From Struthidea cinerea (Eukaryota; Chordata; Aves; Passeriformes; Corcoracidae): 64,000 nt of DNA. The stretch covers positions 1 through 64,000 of the forward strand of contig VZTI01002369.1 in NCBI GenBank assembly GCA_013397865.1, read 5' to 3'. Positions 41,621 through 54,575 of the stretch are shown here, one piece after another (position 1 is the first letter of the stretch; each line of letters opens with the position of its first letter). A program made the position numbers and the translations under genes. The notes under the pieces were generated by a model. It was not told where the DNA came from. It made no database searches and worked only from the letters and a program-made list of their open reading frames with translations.

Positions 41621-43278
41621 GTCTCTGTGTACTAACACAGCAGGAGGGTTAAAAATTTGTATATGAAGGAAACAAGATGTTAGAATTATAGCAAACAAAA
41701 TAGAGACAATGCTCAGCCAGTTCTACAGTCAATGACCTTTCAAATGAACACAATTTTTCTGTGATGGGATAACTGAGTCCCAAGGAAATAGCTCTGGGTG
41801 TCAATGTAGCACTTATTCCTCATCATCTCTATATTTCTGATAAGAAGGCTGGCTGTAGTTTTATTTTTTAGAGAAAAAAATTGTGAAAGTCCTAGGAGGG
41901 GAAAAAAGGAGATTAGCTTTATCACAGCCCCTGCATCTAGAGAGATGTAGCAACACTGAGCTGTCAGGCCTTGGCAAAGAACCAGACAAATGTGAGTGCT
42001 CTGAATATTAGAAACACTTTGTGTTGTAGATACTGTGAGATACTCCTGAGGCTACAGAAGAGCTTATTCCTGAATCTCATCACTCCAGGGGCAGTTTTAG
42101 CAGTGTTTTATTTATGTGGGATGCATAACGTGTCCCTCAAATCTGACTGACTTAATATGACATTTATTATACTTCCAGTTCTTTACCATCTGCTACAATC
42201 TCGGGCAGCCAAGGAGATCTTGCAGCTGCTTTTTATAGTAGCATTAAGATTTCATAACATTTGTTCTTTTACAGCATTGCTGTAAGAGAAATGCAGACTC
42301 AGAATTCCTGAAGTAGTGGGACAAGAGAGAGAAGAGGTCAGTTAGTGCACAAAGATTGTCAGTCAGATACAGAAAATAAAATTTCAGATTTAACAGGGTT
42401 TGTGCAATAGCTTCTTGTATACATCACTGTAAGAAACCTTAAAGTACATCAGCATAGATATCATCATTCATAACTATGAACTGCTTTTTTTAATTTAATG
42501 AAGTATGCTTGGTTTTTCTCCCTGGAATCTGAGGAATCTCTTGGGATACTCCACTGTGTTCAGAAAAGATCAGCAGTTCATAGCTCGACAAAAGCACCAT
42601 ATAGTAAACTTCACCCTTAATTAATTTTAGCTTAGTTCAATGCATATTAAAAGCCAAACACTTTCCCTCTTGATTTTTCTTGTAGCAGCCCTTACATCAC
42701 TCTCTTTATGAAAAAACAGCATATGTAAACAAAATTACCTTTGTTATATAAGAAATTATCTTCTCTAAGCTCATGAACTGTTTATATATGAAAAGGTTTT
42801 TCATTTTTAAATAATCACATAACAAGGCTGTTGAAGAAGATTAATCCAGGTTTGGATCCAACCACAATAGCCATCGTATTTCCCATGTAAAATAGCCATC
42901 TTCCAAGTGACCTCTGCTTATCTCCAGATAAAAAATGCTTTAAGAAGAACCCCAAAAGCAGCACAGACCAAGTGTCCTTTAGAGCAGCCTAAGACAGAGA
43001 ATTCACAGGTATTAGCCAGTATGGCTATGGGTGATGTGAGACCATTTTAACTTGCCAGCATTCCATGCTGCTGCTCCTAGCAGACAGTGCTGCATTGTGG
43101 AGCAAAACCTCGTGAAAATCTTCTGTAAGCACAGAAGGGACATGTGAACACTGAAAAGTGTTAGCAGAGAAATTTTCCAGCTTTCTGCAGCACTCTGTGA
43201 AAGCTCTGTTTCTCACAGAAACTATGAAAAACAGTGCTACAGTTTTGTAAGCAAACTTTCTCTATCTTGCACCTGCAG
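41621..43278. other. Intergenic sequence
   Basis: AT-rich, no exon, RNA gene or repeat recognised. Confidence 0.45.
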
Positions 43279-43490
43279 TTGTTGTGTAGTATTGTTATGA
43301 TATTGTCTGGAAAAAATATTCTGAAAAGTTTTAGCCAACCGGTACGGGAGGCAGATGGTCAGTGACCAATGACCTTATGCCATGCTAGCGACCCAAGTTG
43401 TATAAACTGATTTATAATTAAATAAATTAGTTGTTATTTCTCCTAAACTTGTCGTGCCGTTCCTCGCCGTTAGTGCCGCTCACAGCGACA
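43279..43490 (+). mobile_element. Short LTR, probable solo ERV LTR
   Basis: TATAAAC box at 43401 and AATAAA at 43421-43426 lie some 20 bp apart. They are followed by a CpG-containing U5-like stretch with CCGTTCCTCGCCGTTAGTG and an end GCGACA. This promoter-poly(A) arrangement is an LTR signature in an otherwise AT-rich region. The 5' limit (a TG near 43279) and target-site duplication are not confirmed. Confidence 0.55.
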
Positions 43491-43519
43491 GGGACAGAGC
43501 AATCTCCCATCCTTGTACC

Positions 43520-44122
43520 CAAAGCTAGGAAGATATGGACTAGACAGATGGACCACAAGGTGGTTGAAAACTGGCTGGACCATCAGTTTCAAAGGGGTGG
43601 GGTGAACAGCTTGAAATCTGACAGCTGGTCATGAATGGCATTCCTCAGTGTTTGATACAGGGCTAAAAATACTTGGCATCTTCACCATGGATGTGGACCA
43701 TGGGGTCAAAGTCGTCCTCAGCAAGTCTGTGGATGCCACCGTGGGTGAAGGCTGAAGGGCAGAGCAGCCATAAGGAAAGGCTAAGGAGAATCCAAGTGCC
43801 ATCCACCTGAAGAGGGGTCATAAAGAAGAGCAACACAAACTCAGAGGCACACAGTGGGAGCACGAGAGACAACAGTTGAAAGGTGCAGCAAGGGATTTCT
43901 GACTGAATACAGTGAAAAAGGTTTTCACTGTGATAATGATTAAGCACTTCAGCAGGTTCACCAAGGAGCCAGTGCAACCTCTTCTTTAGAGATTTTTGAA
44001 ACTTGGCTGGAGGAGAAGCAGGGCAACTGGATCTAACTTTGAAGTTGTTGCTGCTTTGAGCAAAGAGTTGGGCTAGAGACCTCCAAAGGTCTAAACAACA
44101 TTTGTCTTTGATTCTATATTTA
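43520..44122 (+). mobile_element. CR1 LINE fragment, ORF2 end to 3' end
   Basis: GGTGGTTGAAAACTGGCTGG, ATCTTCACCATGGATGTGGA and CCTCAGCAAGTCTGTGGATG mark the reverse-transcriptase C-terminal region. GGGCTAGAGACCTCCAAAGG marks the 3' end. Old, diverged copy next to the short LTR. Confidence 0.75.
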
Positions 44123-47100
44123 ATTAAGCCCATATTTCTTTATTTGCATCCAAGGTTCCTTAGAGATTTAACAGTGCAGCAGTCAGAGAACAAAGGTCAA
44201 CCATTTGTATGGCTAAACATATCGTCTACTTTTAGGTGTGCTGCTATGGCACTATAAAAGGAGCATATTTAAATATTGCCTGACATATCAAATATAGTAA
44301 TTAGGCACATGTTTCTGTGTCATGTAGGACTGAAACTGGGCAGAACATAACCTCATAAATAATTAACTCCTGGTTAATCATGTGTCAACTTCTACAGTGA
44401 GACCAAGGAGGATTCTGCACAACTGACTATATAGAGAAAAGGGCATTGGTACAAACACCACCCAATAGTCTGTGCTTGTTTTCCATGTGCATTTCTAATG
44501 TTAAAAAAAACCAAACAAATTTAGGTTTGAAACCTTAACTGACCGTGTGTCCCCACTGTCTTGTTTTCTGTGATTCTTGCTTGTTCCTCCAGAATGGCTA
44601 TTTCAGTTTTCTGTAGGGCATCCAGTTAGCTGAAGAGCAGAGAGAATATCTCACCTACCAGGGTGAATTATTAATCAAAGATATTTTAAGAAATATTTTT
44701 TAGAACAATTTAGGCTTCCTTTTCTGGCACAGCTGAATCTAATGTTTTCCTTGATTCAATTTATTGTTCTTTGGCATTTGGAGAATTTTTCAGAGTTGAT
44801 TCACCTGTAATCTTCTATAAGAGAAACCCACCAAAATATAACATTTCTACATGAGGAAGTAACATAACCTGACATAAATGGAAATGATTGAAAATTATAA
44901 AAGTGGGTTCATATTCCACAAAGATTAACCTTATGTCCAATTTTCAAGTGTCAGAAAGAGCAAACCATTTGTGACATCTGGCCTTCCTAGTGCAGGATGA
45001 TTCTCCTGAAGGGTGCCTCTTGGTTTTCTGTGTTTGCAGAGCACACACAACACCAGGAGGCCAGCTTGGTTAGCTGCCAAATTATAATATGTTACAGGAG
45101 TGATCATGGTGACTGTGAAAAGAAAAGAGTTCTTTTATTTTACCGAGAGTTGTTGTGGAGGCAAAGGCAAGTACTGGAGTGGAAAAGGACTTTGTCATAT
45201 GATTTGGGAAATCTTCCTCCTAAGAGAAGCAGGGACTCAGAAAACACTTCTCATAGTTCCTGTAATATTGTCACCAATGCTGCTCACCTACTGAAAGTAA
45301 AAATGGTGTAGTATAAAAACATATAGAATTATAGTTTGTATTAAGTAAATTTGTGTGAAAAACTAAAACCAGATATAGCCCAAGCTACAGTTAGAAATAA
45401 ATTTATTAGTACTTCTACAGAGAATGACACTTACTTTTAAGTCCTGGCTAAAAAACCCCAGATTGTTTTGAATTCCCACATTATGCAGACTGAAGCCATA
45501 AACAACAACCTTTTCTTATTAGTTCTGTCCCCAACTACATTTTTTGTATTGGCAAGTTCACTTGCTGCATCTTTTCTAAAATTAAGCCTCCAGCCCTCTT
45601 TTTTTTTTTTTTTTGCAGGAGCAATCCCACACAACTCATTATCGCGTTGCAACCTGAGACTGGAGATGCCTGAGGGCGGGAGGAGTTTCTCCGAGTGGAG
45701 CTCAGTCATCCTGCAGAGCAGGGCACTGGTCCAAGGCTGCGGAAACAGCACAACAGTAACCAACTGCCTTCTGGTATCTCTGTTAAAGTTCTCCATTGTT
45801 TTAAAGGAAAGCTGGTTTACATCTGTCAGCAAATTGCATTTTGGCCCCTTCACCAAACATGGCTGGAAGGGATATTAACATAAATTGTGAAATACATCGT
45901 TCTGTATTGTCCCTGTTGCACCAAAGGAGAGGTGGTTTTTTAGAGCATGTTAGGAATGTGCAGTTTGGCATAGCCATGTGAAGCATTCCCTTTCAGGCCT
46001 TTCTTCAGGCACTGCAAATTGCTCATAGGTCAAAAAGCCAATCATACACTAATAGAATACATGTGTCTCTGATGACCATAGTACATGCTGCCCATAAAAG
46101 CTGGTTCAACAAAATTTCTGATGTCTTTCCTGTCTTTCCCTGGCTATAATTACAAGAAAGCAGCATTGTTTAATTGAGAAAGCACATTAGTGGAGTTGAT
46201 AAATGAATCTATGAACAGATTTTCCTGAAAAGTCTCTTCTTTGGTTCATATTTCCCTGGGTTTCCTCCCAGATTTAACAAGATTTTTCATGGAAGCTTTC
46301 TAACAGAGATTTGCTGCTAATATATTGCAGCACCACTAGAGAGCTGACTGACTTGAACAAGATACGATCACCTCTTCATAATGACATGCATGATTACCCC
46401 TGCAAATCATGCAATTATGATAAAAGATTTCAAAGGGAAGAAGGTAATTTATTTATGCACTGTCCAGAAACATTCAGTCTCTTGTGGAGCAAAACCTGAA
46501 TCTCAATATGGAAGTCTTTAAAGTAACTGTAACAAGACCAATCAGCTAACCAGGAAGGAATCAAAGACATTATCATTAAAGCAGTGCCAAGAAAAGTGCT
46601 ACAGGGCACTGTGCTGCAGTATATAGTTACAATATGATATAAAGGCTGCATTTATTTCAATACTAACGTCTTTAAAAAGCAGCAAATTTTGTTTGGGACA
46701 CAGCAACCCTTGAGTTTCCAAGTGATCTGGACCTTTCTAATTCTTGTCAAATAACAACAGCCAAGCCTTCTGTTTTTCAGCACAGCCAAAAAGCAAGCCT
46801 TAAACATAAACAGCATGAAAGCTTTGGCACAAAGCAGAATTTGTAATTCAGCACTAAGCCAACTATTGAATTTATTTTTCCTAGCACCTAAATACTCCAT
46901 GGGGCTTGTAACACCACTGATGCTCGGTGCCCTACAGCCCCACAGCACAGTCTTGTCTCTGAAGAGCTTACAGAACCCACAGCCAAGCAACATGGGCTTG
47001 TTTTGTCTTTATTCTCTGAGTACAGATGGCGTTCAGTTCTGCTAAGTTAAAATAAATATCAGAATTTAAATATAACAGCCACATCCTCCAGACAAGTGAT

Positions 47101-48309
47101 TGCATAAATATGCAAAGTCTGTGGCCTTGCTTTCATATTAATTTTAACTGCATCTCACTTACATCATCAGGCAAGGTTTTCTCCTTATTATCTTTCACTA
47201 CCTGTCTCATTTCAGACAGCAAAGCCAACTCCAACACATTCCAACTCTATGATAACAGAACATCCATGGCTGCCTCTGTAGTCAATAGCAGACCTCTGAA
47301 AATGTGTGCTTACCCCTCCAGCTGCCAGCGAGGAAAAGGAGAAGGTGCATGAGATGAAGTTTCAAAGGTTGCTAGTGCATAAGCAACAGCTACTGACTTC
47401 TGCTTTCCCATTCTGTTCAAGGTAGAAAGAGCATGCCCAGCTCTTCACAGTTTTCTCATGAGATTTCTGGCTCAGGTCATCTCATTCATCCTGTTTCCTG
47501 TGCCAGGGAGTGCTTAGTCTCAGCCAGGCATCTGCTCTCACTCCCTAGGATGACAGGGGTCAGATTGCCTGTGATCACAGTAACCCTGAACTATGCACAC
47601 TTGAAAAATAGGGTCTTTTTAAGTATCCTCTGGTTTCAATGCTCAACATTTGTTAAGGTTGTTTTCACCCTGTAGCTAAAGCACCACTGAAAAGCATAAT
47701 GGAAATGCCCAGTGAATAATTTTGTCCTTTGTCATGTACAAGACCTTTTCTGATTTGCCACAGGGGAACATGCAATGTTTCTGTGAAAGCAAAGGGTCAG
47801 GATGGAGGCTGAGGTCCTCAGGTTTTTCAGTTGTACAGAGTTTACAGAGTTTATAGACTGCCTGACCCTTACCTTTGGAAATGGAGCTCACAGTGGTTCC
47901 TACAGAAGTCATTAGAACTTGGACTCCAGTGGTACCTACAGCAATCAGGATCCAGATTTTGTTAAATGCAGTATAAACTCCAAGTCTTTCCCCTAGGGAA
48001 CATTTTCTCTCCATCTTTCCCTTATTGCATATTCTGCCCCAAGGCAGAATGGAAGCAGTTAGTGGTAGCTGTAACATGACTGCTGTCATGTGAACACTTC
48101 TCACTGCAAGCGGTGGGGATGCCAATACTGATTTCTCTTCACATCAACAATTTCTTGACATTCAGCCACCCTCAGAAATGGTTAAGTCCGAATTGCAAAT
48201 TAGTCTTTAGTTTCCCTCCTGCAAATCATCTACCCATCCAGTTTTAATTCCTTCAAATTGATAAAGAGAGGTGAAATTCCCATTCCTGGGCACCTATCAA
48301 ATTTCCTTG
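44123..48309. other. Intergenic sequence
   Basis: AT-rich with only a T16 run at 45599-45614. Open frames on both strands around 45.44-45.88 kb span this run; they overlap each other, lack introns and match no family I know. No exon or RNA gene recognised. Confidence 0.45.
45599..45614 (+). repeat. Poly(T) tract, 16 bases
   Basis: Uninterrupted T run. It could be the A-tail of a minus-strand retrocopy, but the flanking sequence is not recognised. Confidence 0.8.
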
Positions 48310-48385
48310 TTAGCCTTGCTTCGAGCAGGGGATTAAGCTAGATACCTCCAGCGTTCCTTTCCAGCTTGAGTTTTTCTTTGATCCT
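48310..48385 (+). mobile_element. CR1-like 3' tail, short
   Basis: GCAGGGGATTAAGCTAGATA and CTTTCCAGCTTGAG resemble a diverged CR1 terminus, directly before the long LTR. Confidence 0.4.
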
Positions 48386-48400
48386 ACGTTTTACAAGAGA

Positions 48401-49439
48401 TGGTGTATTGAGTGTCCATGTCCAGGTGTTGTCAGTGGAGGAGCTGCAGGGGTGGTCTCTGTGAGAAGAGGCCAAGGACTCCCCTGTGTCAGAGCCAGCT
48501 CCAGCCAGCTCCAAAAGGGACCCACCACAGGACACAACTGGGACAATCAGCTACAGTGGTGGCACTTCTGGGAAAACAGTTAAGAAAGGACAAAAAATCT
48601 GCACAGCAGCTGAGAGGAGTGAGAAAAATGTGACAGAAGCAATACTGTAGACACCAAGGTCAGTGAAGAAAGAGGGGAGGAGGTGGTCCAGGCACCAGAG
48701 CAGATTCCCTTCTAGCCCATGGAGAAGACTGTGCAGGTTGTCTCCCTGGAGCCCATGGAAGACCCCTCTGGAGCAGGTGGATGTACCCTGAAGGAAGCTG
48801 CAGCCTGTGAAGAATCCACACCAGAGAACTCTGCAGCCTGAGGAGAGGAGGCCGTTCAGGAGCAGTTTTCTGGCAGGACCTGTGGCCTGTGGCGGATCTG
48901 TGTTAGAGCAGTCTGTTCCTTAAGGTCCATATCCCATGGAAACACACTGGAGCAGTTCTTGAAGAGCTATGGCCCATGGGAAGGACTGACCGTGGAGAAG
49001 TTCACGAAGGAGTCTCCTGTTAGAGGGACTCCACACTGCAGCAGGGGAAGAGTGTGAGGAGGAAGGAACAGCACAGTGTCATGGACTGACCACAACCCCA
49101 ATTCTGCATCCCCCTGCACTGAACAGAGAGAGGCGGGGGTGTCGAAGAGTTGGGAAGGAAGAAGTGAAGTTGAGCCTAAGAAATAGGAGAGAGTGGGAGC
49201 AAGGTGTTTTCAGCTGTATGTTTTCTTCTCACTATCCTGCTTTATTTTTAATTTGCAAAAAATTAAAAGTTTTCCCCAGGTCTGTTTTGCCTGTGATAGT
49301 AACTGGTAAGGGATCTGTCTGTCTTTATCTTGACCTGTGAGCTTTTCTATCCCATTCCTGCCCCCATCCTGTTGAGGAGAGGGAGGGAGAGGAACTGGGT
49401 GGGGTCTGTCAGCCAGCCAAGGTCAAATCCACCACCGCA
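48401..49439 (+). mobile_element. Avian ERV LTR, about 1.0 kb
   Basis: Serial phrases such as AGGAGCTGCAGGGGTGGTCT, GGTGGTCCAGGCACCAGAGC, GGAGCAGTTCTTGAAGAGCT, CTGACCACAACCCC, GTTTTGCCTGTGATAGTAAC and GTCAGCCAGCCAAGG are diagnostic of a widespread bird ERV LTR family. They occur in order on the plus strand. It begins TG, ends CA and is flanked by GAGA on both sides (48397-48400 and 49440-49443); this 4-bp match is weak evidence for exact ends. No gag/pol/env lies next to it: solo LTR. Confidence 0.8.
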
Positions 49440-49443
49440 GAGA

Positions 49444-50044
49444 CTGAAACAATAAAACTTTCAGTTGTCCATTTAAATTCTTTCAATTGTCAGTTTAAGT
49501 TCTTTGTGTTCATTGCTGTCCTTTTGGGTGAATAAACACAAGCTTGATACATAAATGTAATGTGGATGATTTCTCAACAGGTTAAGAAAAACAAGAACCC
49601 ACCAGCAAGGCCGTACTAAAGGATGGCAAACCAGAGTTACTGCAAACTGAAGGACTGATTGGTTTCACATCCAAAGGTGAGCAGGAGTCATTGCTATCTC
49701 CCTTCCTCCACTGCAGTTATTTTCTTTTCAAGTTTTAATCCTCTGCTCTCCCTAGTGTCCACTTTTTTCCAGAAGGAGGAAAAAAAAAAATTACTTCTGG
49801 TGGCACCAAAGATGGAAGGAATAAGGAAAGTGCAAGCTTGGAAAAAGGCTGCACACATTTACAGGTGAGTACTGTGCAGCGTTTATCTTGCACATGTTGA
49901 TGAAACCTGCTTTGAATGTTTCAAACTGGGTTCTTGCAGATCAAACAGAAACAAAGCTCCCAAACCTCAGCAGCTGCAGAACAGTTACAGCCCCAATGAC
50001 AGCTAAGGAATTAGCATTGCCAAGTGAAGAATGTCACAGTGGAT
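49444..50044. other. Intergenic sequence
   Basis: Nothing recognised. Confidence 0.4.
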
Positions 50045-50284
50045 TTGCAATTAGATATTAGGAAGAAATTCTTTACGGTGAGGGTGGTGAGGCCCTAGCA
50101 CAGGGTGCCCAGAGAAGCTGTGGCTGCCCCATCCCTGGAAGTGTTTACGGCCACATTGGATGGAGCTCTGAGCAACCTGGGATAGTGGAAGGTGTTTCTG
50201 CCCCTGGCAGGGGTTGGAATGAGATGATCTTTACAGTCTCTTTCAACCCAAACTCTTCTGTGATTCTATGATGATCCTATGATT
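50045..50284 (+). mobile_element. CR1 LINE 3' end with octamer tail
   Basis: GATATTAGGAAGAAATTCTT, AGAGAAGCTGTGGCTGCCCC, GGATGGAGCTCTGAGCAACC and a tail with GATTCTATGATGATCCTATG. Well preserved, complete 3' terminus. Confidence 0.94.
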
Positions 50285-53200
50285 TTCCTGGGAAAGAGAA
50301 GGGAAATGCTGTATTACTGTCGATGCATTTATATGACAGGTATGACAGCTGTTTGTGGCACACTGTAAACATGCAGGCTGTTAGTGGAAGGAGCCTGCCT
50401 TTGTAAGGGTGTGCAAACATCCTGGATGCAGATAGTGGAACTGTAAGCAAAGGTCCACTTTTGACTAGTGGTGTGGGCCAATGTGGTGCAAGAAAATAGT
50501 TCTTACTCTGTAACCAGATAATATCTATCTTCCAAGACTACCCACAAGTAACCAACTATGCTAAAGCAGGTGATAGGTAAGGATGTTCCACAGCATTTGA
50601 ATTTCTGAGCATCATTGCCACTAGTTCTTTATGCTAGCAGACCAAAGTAAGTCTTCCCTCCAGCCTGTCATGCTTCAGGCCTGTGGATACTGCTTACACC
50701 CAGCAGGATATAAAGATGATTGGTAGGTTTTGAAAGTGTACTTCCTGCTTGTAACAACTGTGGAGCAATTTAGACCAGCATTCAAACGGACATTGAGATG
50801 AGACCACTGAGAACAGAAGGAGCTTGGACTGGATTTCAGTTTAGATACTTCAGATGGTACCTAAAGATTGACATGATAAACCTCAGATTAATTGTTCTAA
50901 TAAGGGTACAGAGACACCAGAACAACTAATACATACATACAGGAAAGTTGCAAGTTTCTCAAGAAACATTTGCATGTCTGCATCTGTCCAGCTACAACTG
51001 ATGAGGAAAAAATCCCACGCTTGAAGTCATCTGCGAATTCAGTGCTTAGTCTGTCGTTGGAATGACTAAGAAGACGATTGTGGAGGGTTTTTTACCTTTT
51101 TGTTTTGACTGTTAACAATTACTAACTGGCAAATGACTCTGCCTGAGAGGTTAGGTCAAAGTTTATAGTTCAGATGAACAAAATCTAACAAGCTGGATTT
51201 TCCTTCCCTGCCAGCCCACTCATGTTGAGTTGTATCAGCAGCATTTTCTGTATGATGCACAGTAATGCTATTATTTGGTTCCTCTGGTTTAGAAATAAAA
51301 TAATTCTATCTGCACCTCTCTTCACCATGACTCATGTCTGTAAGATCACAAGGGAAAAATCAGTGTGCAGCTTTCTTCTCTGTCAGGCAAACAGTGTTGG
51401 TTGCCATCATGCCTTGACATTCAGGACCTGAGCTGCCTTCTTCTTGAATGTTTCACATCTGTGCAGATAAAGCAGGCACAGTAGCTCCACAGGATTTATT
51501 TCATCCAGTTTATTTACCTTGCTCCATCTGTTCAAAGCAAACAAACACTGTGAACAGGGCAGGTTAAGAGGCTGAACTGGATGTACAGAGGTAATTAACT
51601 CTCTTATATTTTATTCAGCTAGTGCTCTTCAAATTTAATAAACAAGGAGTTCTTTCAGGCACAGATGAAGAGCGTACTTTCTTCTGTTATTCTTTCTTTG
51701 GAGTGTAAGCACATCCTAAATGGAGGCAAGGAATTTCAAAAGTACCTACTGATTTTGACTGTTTTTATATATTGAATTTGAGGTAGCTTAATAGAAATTT
51801 TCAGAAAGGCTGCCTCTGTGACTGTGGTTGCAGTCAATATAAATTGGATATATATGGCCATCATGGCTTCTGGGCAGCCAATGACATCTCTGAGAAAACG
51901 TCAGGGAAAATTATTTACCCTTTCTCTAAAAACCAGAAATCAGATAAAATGCAGTTGAACTGTGGACTTCCCATCCCTTCTCTTCTGCTGCTGATAACAG
52001 AGGAGAAAAAGCGACAATTATTTGTTCCTGCCAGTGTGTGAAATCAAAGTCCTGTCTTTTACGAAGGACCTTCTTGGAGTGAACTGTTTCCTGTAACTGA
52101 GGTCTCGGGGTTTCCCCCACCACAAAGTACTCCTTTTATCTTCCTTTTTATGTGCAGTGTCTTCCAGCTGAGAAAATCCCAGGTCGTTCTGTCCACAGCC
52201 ACTTAACTCTTGGTAGGCCTAGTCTCAGATTCCACTGGAAAACTGTCTATTTGATTTTCACTGAGACTCAGCAATCCTGTTTTAGGTTTCACAGAGACTT
52301 AAAAAAAAAATGACTTGATAAAATACCCCAGCATATGTGTCCACAGCCACAGAGTGAGCTCCTGTCTGAGCTTGCCTGAAACTAGAGCTCAGGACTTGTT
52401 AAATTAATTTAACATCAACCTACACAGATCATCTAACCCACCACCTCCCTTCAAGGACAGGGAAATACTTCCCATGTCATAAACTTCCATTTTGGCATAG
52501 AGTGATCAGACACGTAATTGTCTGGAAGAGGAAGAATGCTGTTCATCTATGGGCTCCAGCTCTGAAGGTCATGAGGAGAAGGCAGGAGTCATTTCAACTA
52601 GTAGTGACAGAAAATATTCATTCAAATACATTCAGTGTGTCAAGTGGCACTTTAAAAATCCTTTGAGGGCAAGATGGGCACAGCTGCAGGCGACTGCTTC
52701 TGTCTAGGCAGGAATAGGGCACAGAGGGGTCACATTCGCTCAGGCCTGAATTATCGTGCACAAATCACATTAGAAAGATTTTTCTAAAGGCTTCTTCAAA
52801 GAGATCAGATTTGACAACCTCAAATTCAACTGTTTAAACTAGGACAGAGAAAATCTCATCAGTTGAAAAAATTGTAACAGACAAAACTTTGCAGTAATTC
52901 AAATTGATACAAAACCTGGAGGATCTGTTTTCTGGGAAATGTATTCAAGCTGCTGTTGCATGTCACAAATAATTGTAACTTCATACAAAACCTTTTTCAG
53001 AGTGGTTCTCCCAGTTGTCTTCACTACAGACAGCAGACGAAGAGTGTTCAGAGTCAGTGGGCTATGTCAGGAATTGCCTCTGAGGAGCTTTGTGAGATTA
53101 AAAATTGGAGTTTTTTGACAGTTACTTTCTGTTCCAAATAATAGTTTCAAAACCAAATTTTATGTGGGTTTAGCTATGATGCTTCCTTCATTACAGTTCC

Positions 53201-54429
53201 TCACTTGTGCTGAGCTTACTGCTTTGACAGGAATGCACTGGCTCTAAGTCTTGCTGTGTATTTTAGTTCGTCCATGCCAACACACATAAGTAGTTCTCTC
53301 ACCCCCAGTGAGATGTCTTTTACTTCCTGAAATCAACACATACTGTACTGAGGTCAGAGCAGCCACCAGTATTTTAGGCACTGAAAATGAAAACAAAACC
53401 CAATCTGATACAGCAGAGGCTGCAATTGCTAAAAAACCCCTCTGTCAATTTTCATCTTAATGATCTCCTTTGCTGATATCAAAACGTTATGGCCTAGCAG
53501 CTTCCAATTTCTGCACTCATGGCCTGTCTAAAATCATGCTGCCCTTTTAAAAAATGATTCTAAGACTTTTCCCTGGACTGATTCATTTAACAATACTCTT
53601 CAATGGTATTTAAACACACTTAGACATGGTCATGAATTAACCTTCATAACCTCCATTATGAATTCATGGGTATCATACTTACTACACAAATTAGTTACTG
53701 TTAGATGTTCAAACAATCAATTTCATGCTTTCTCTCATGCTTTGGGCTTACAAAAATATTTACAGAGCTCTCTCATTAGCTTTTCTCAAATCCTTCATTA
53801 AAATTTCTTTTGCAGCAATAGAGAAGCCTTGGCAACAGCTCATACCCTGTGCTGGCTGCCTATCACACTCATCAGGATTGCTTCACCATTGCCTTAAATT
53901 CCCCTCCGTGACTGTACCCATCTGTTGTTTCATGTCTTACACCTCAAAAGCAATTTGGGGCAGGATTAGCTTTTCATTTCAGATTTTTATTGCTTCACTC
54001 ACAATGGGATCATCTTCTGTGACAGAAATTCCAACATGCAACATGCACAGTAGTGAACAAATGGGGAAGACAGATAGGGAAAGGCAAAATGACTTGCTTA
54101 AAATATCGTGTGAAAGCTGGGAATCAGAGCACTGTTCATCTTTCTGTGTTTGCATCCTTTTTCTCACAGCTGTCATCCTTCTCATTACAGAGGAAATCCA
54201 GGCATTCTAGCAAGGATGAAAAATCAAATTTAAAAAAAAAAAAAAAGGAACATTACAATGGATAATTCTAGGGAAAGGGAAGAGTTACTCATCCAATTTC
54301 CCAAGGGCTCAAAAATATGAGCAAAGCTCATATAAAACGTGTCATGGGTGCCTTTAACCACTAGGAGCCGTATTCAGACCATCTCCCGCCTGTAACGGAT
54401 CTGGCAAATTTTAGCATTTAGGTCAGAGG
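50285..54429. other. Intergenic sequence
   Basis: No exon, RNA gene or clear repeat recognised. A stretch near 52.42-52.50 kb (GATCATCTAACCCACCAC) may be a very old CR1 scrap. Confidence 0.4.
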
Positions 54430-54575
54430 AATAGAATCATACAATAATTTAAATTGGAAAAGACCTCCAGGATCACTGAGTCCAACCAGTTATGGTCTTC
54501 CACCATCCAGGGCTGCAAGATGCTGTAGTCACCTACACCTCATTCATCCTTTTGTTTGGGATTGCCCAGGAAGGC
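54430..54575 (-). mobile_element. CR1 LINE 3' fragment
   Basis: AATAGAATCATACAATAATT then GACCTCCAGGATCACTGAGT and CCAACCAGTTATGG: reverse complement of a CR1 3' end. Confidence 0.8.

Noticed and set aside
45437..45878. Overlapping 139- and 136-codon frames as a retrogene
   Set aside because: The frames are on opposite strands, span a T16/A16 run and match no known protein; no polyadenylated retrocopy structure could be confirmed.
47880..47905. Possible miR-151 seed match (GGAGCTCACAGT); a shorter match also lies near 27209
   Set aside because: Only 11-12 bases match, the flanks do not form a hairpin by eye, and miR-151 lies inside a PTK2 intron in mammals.
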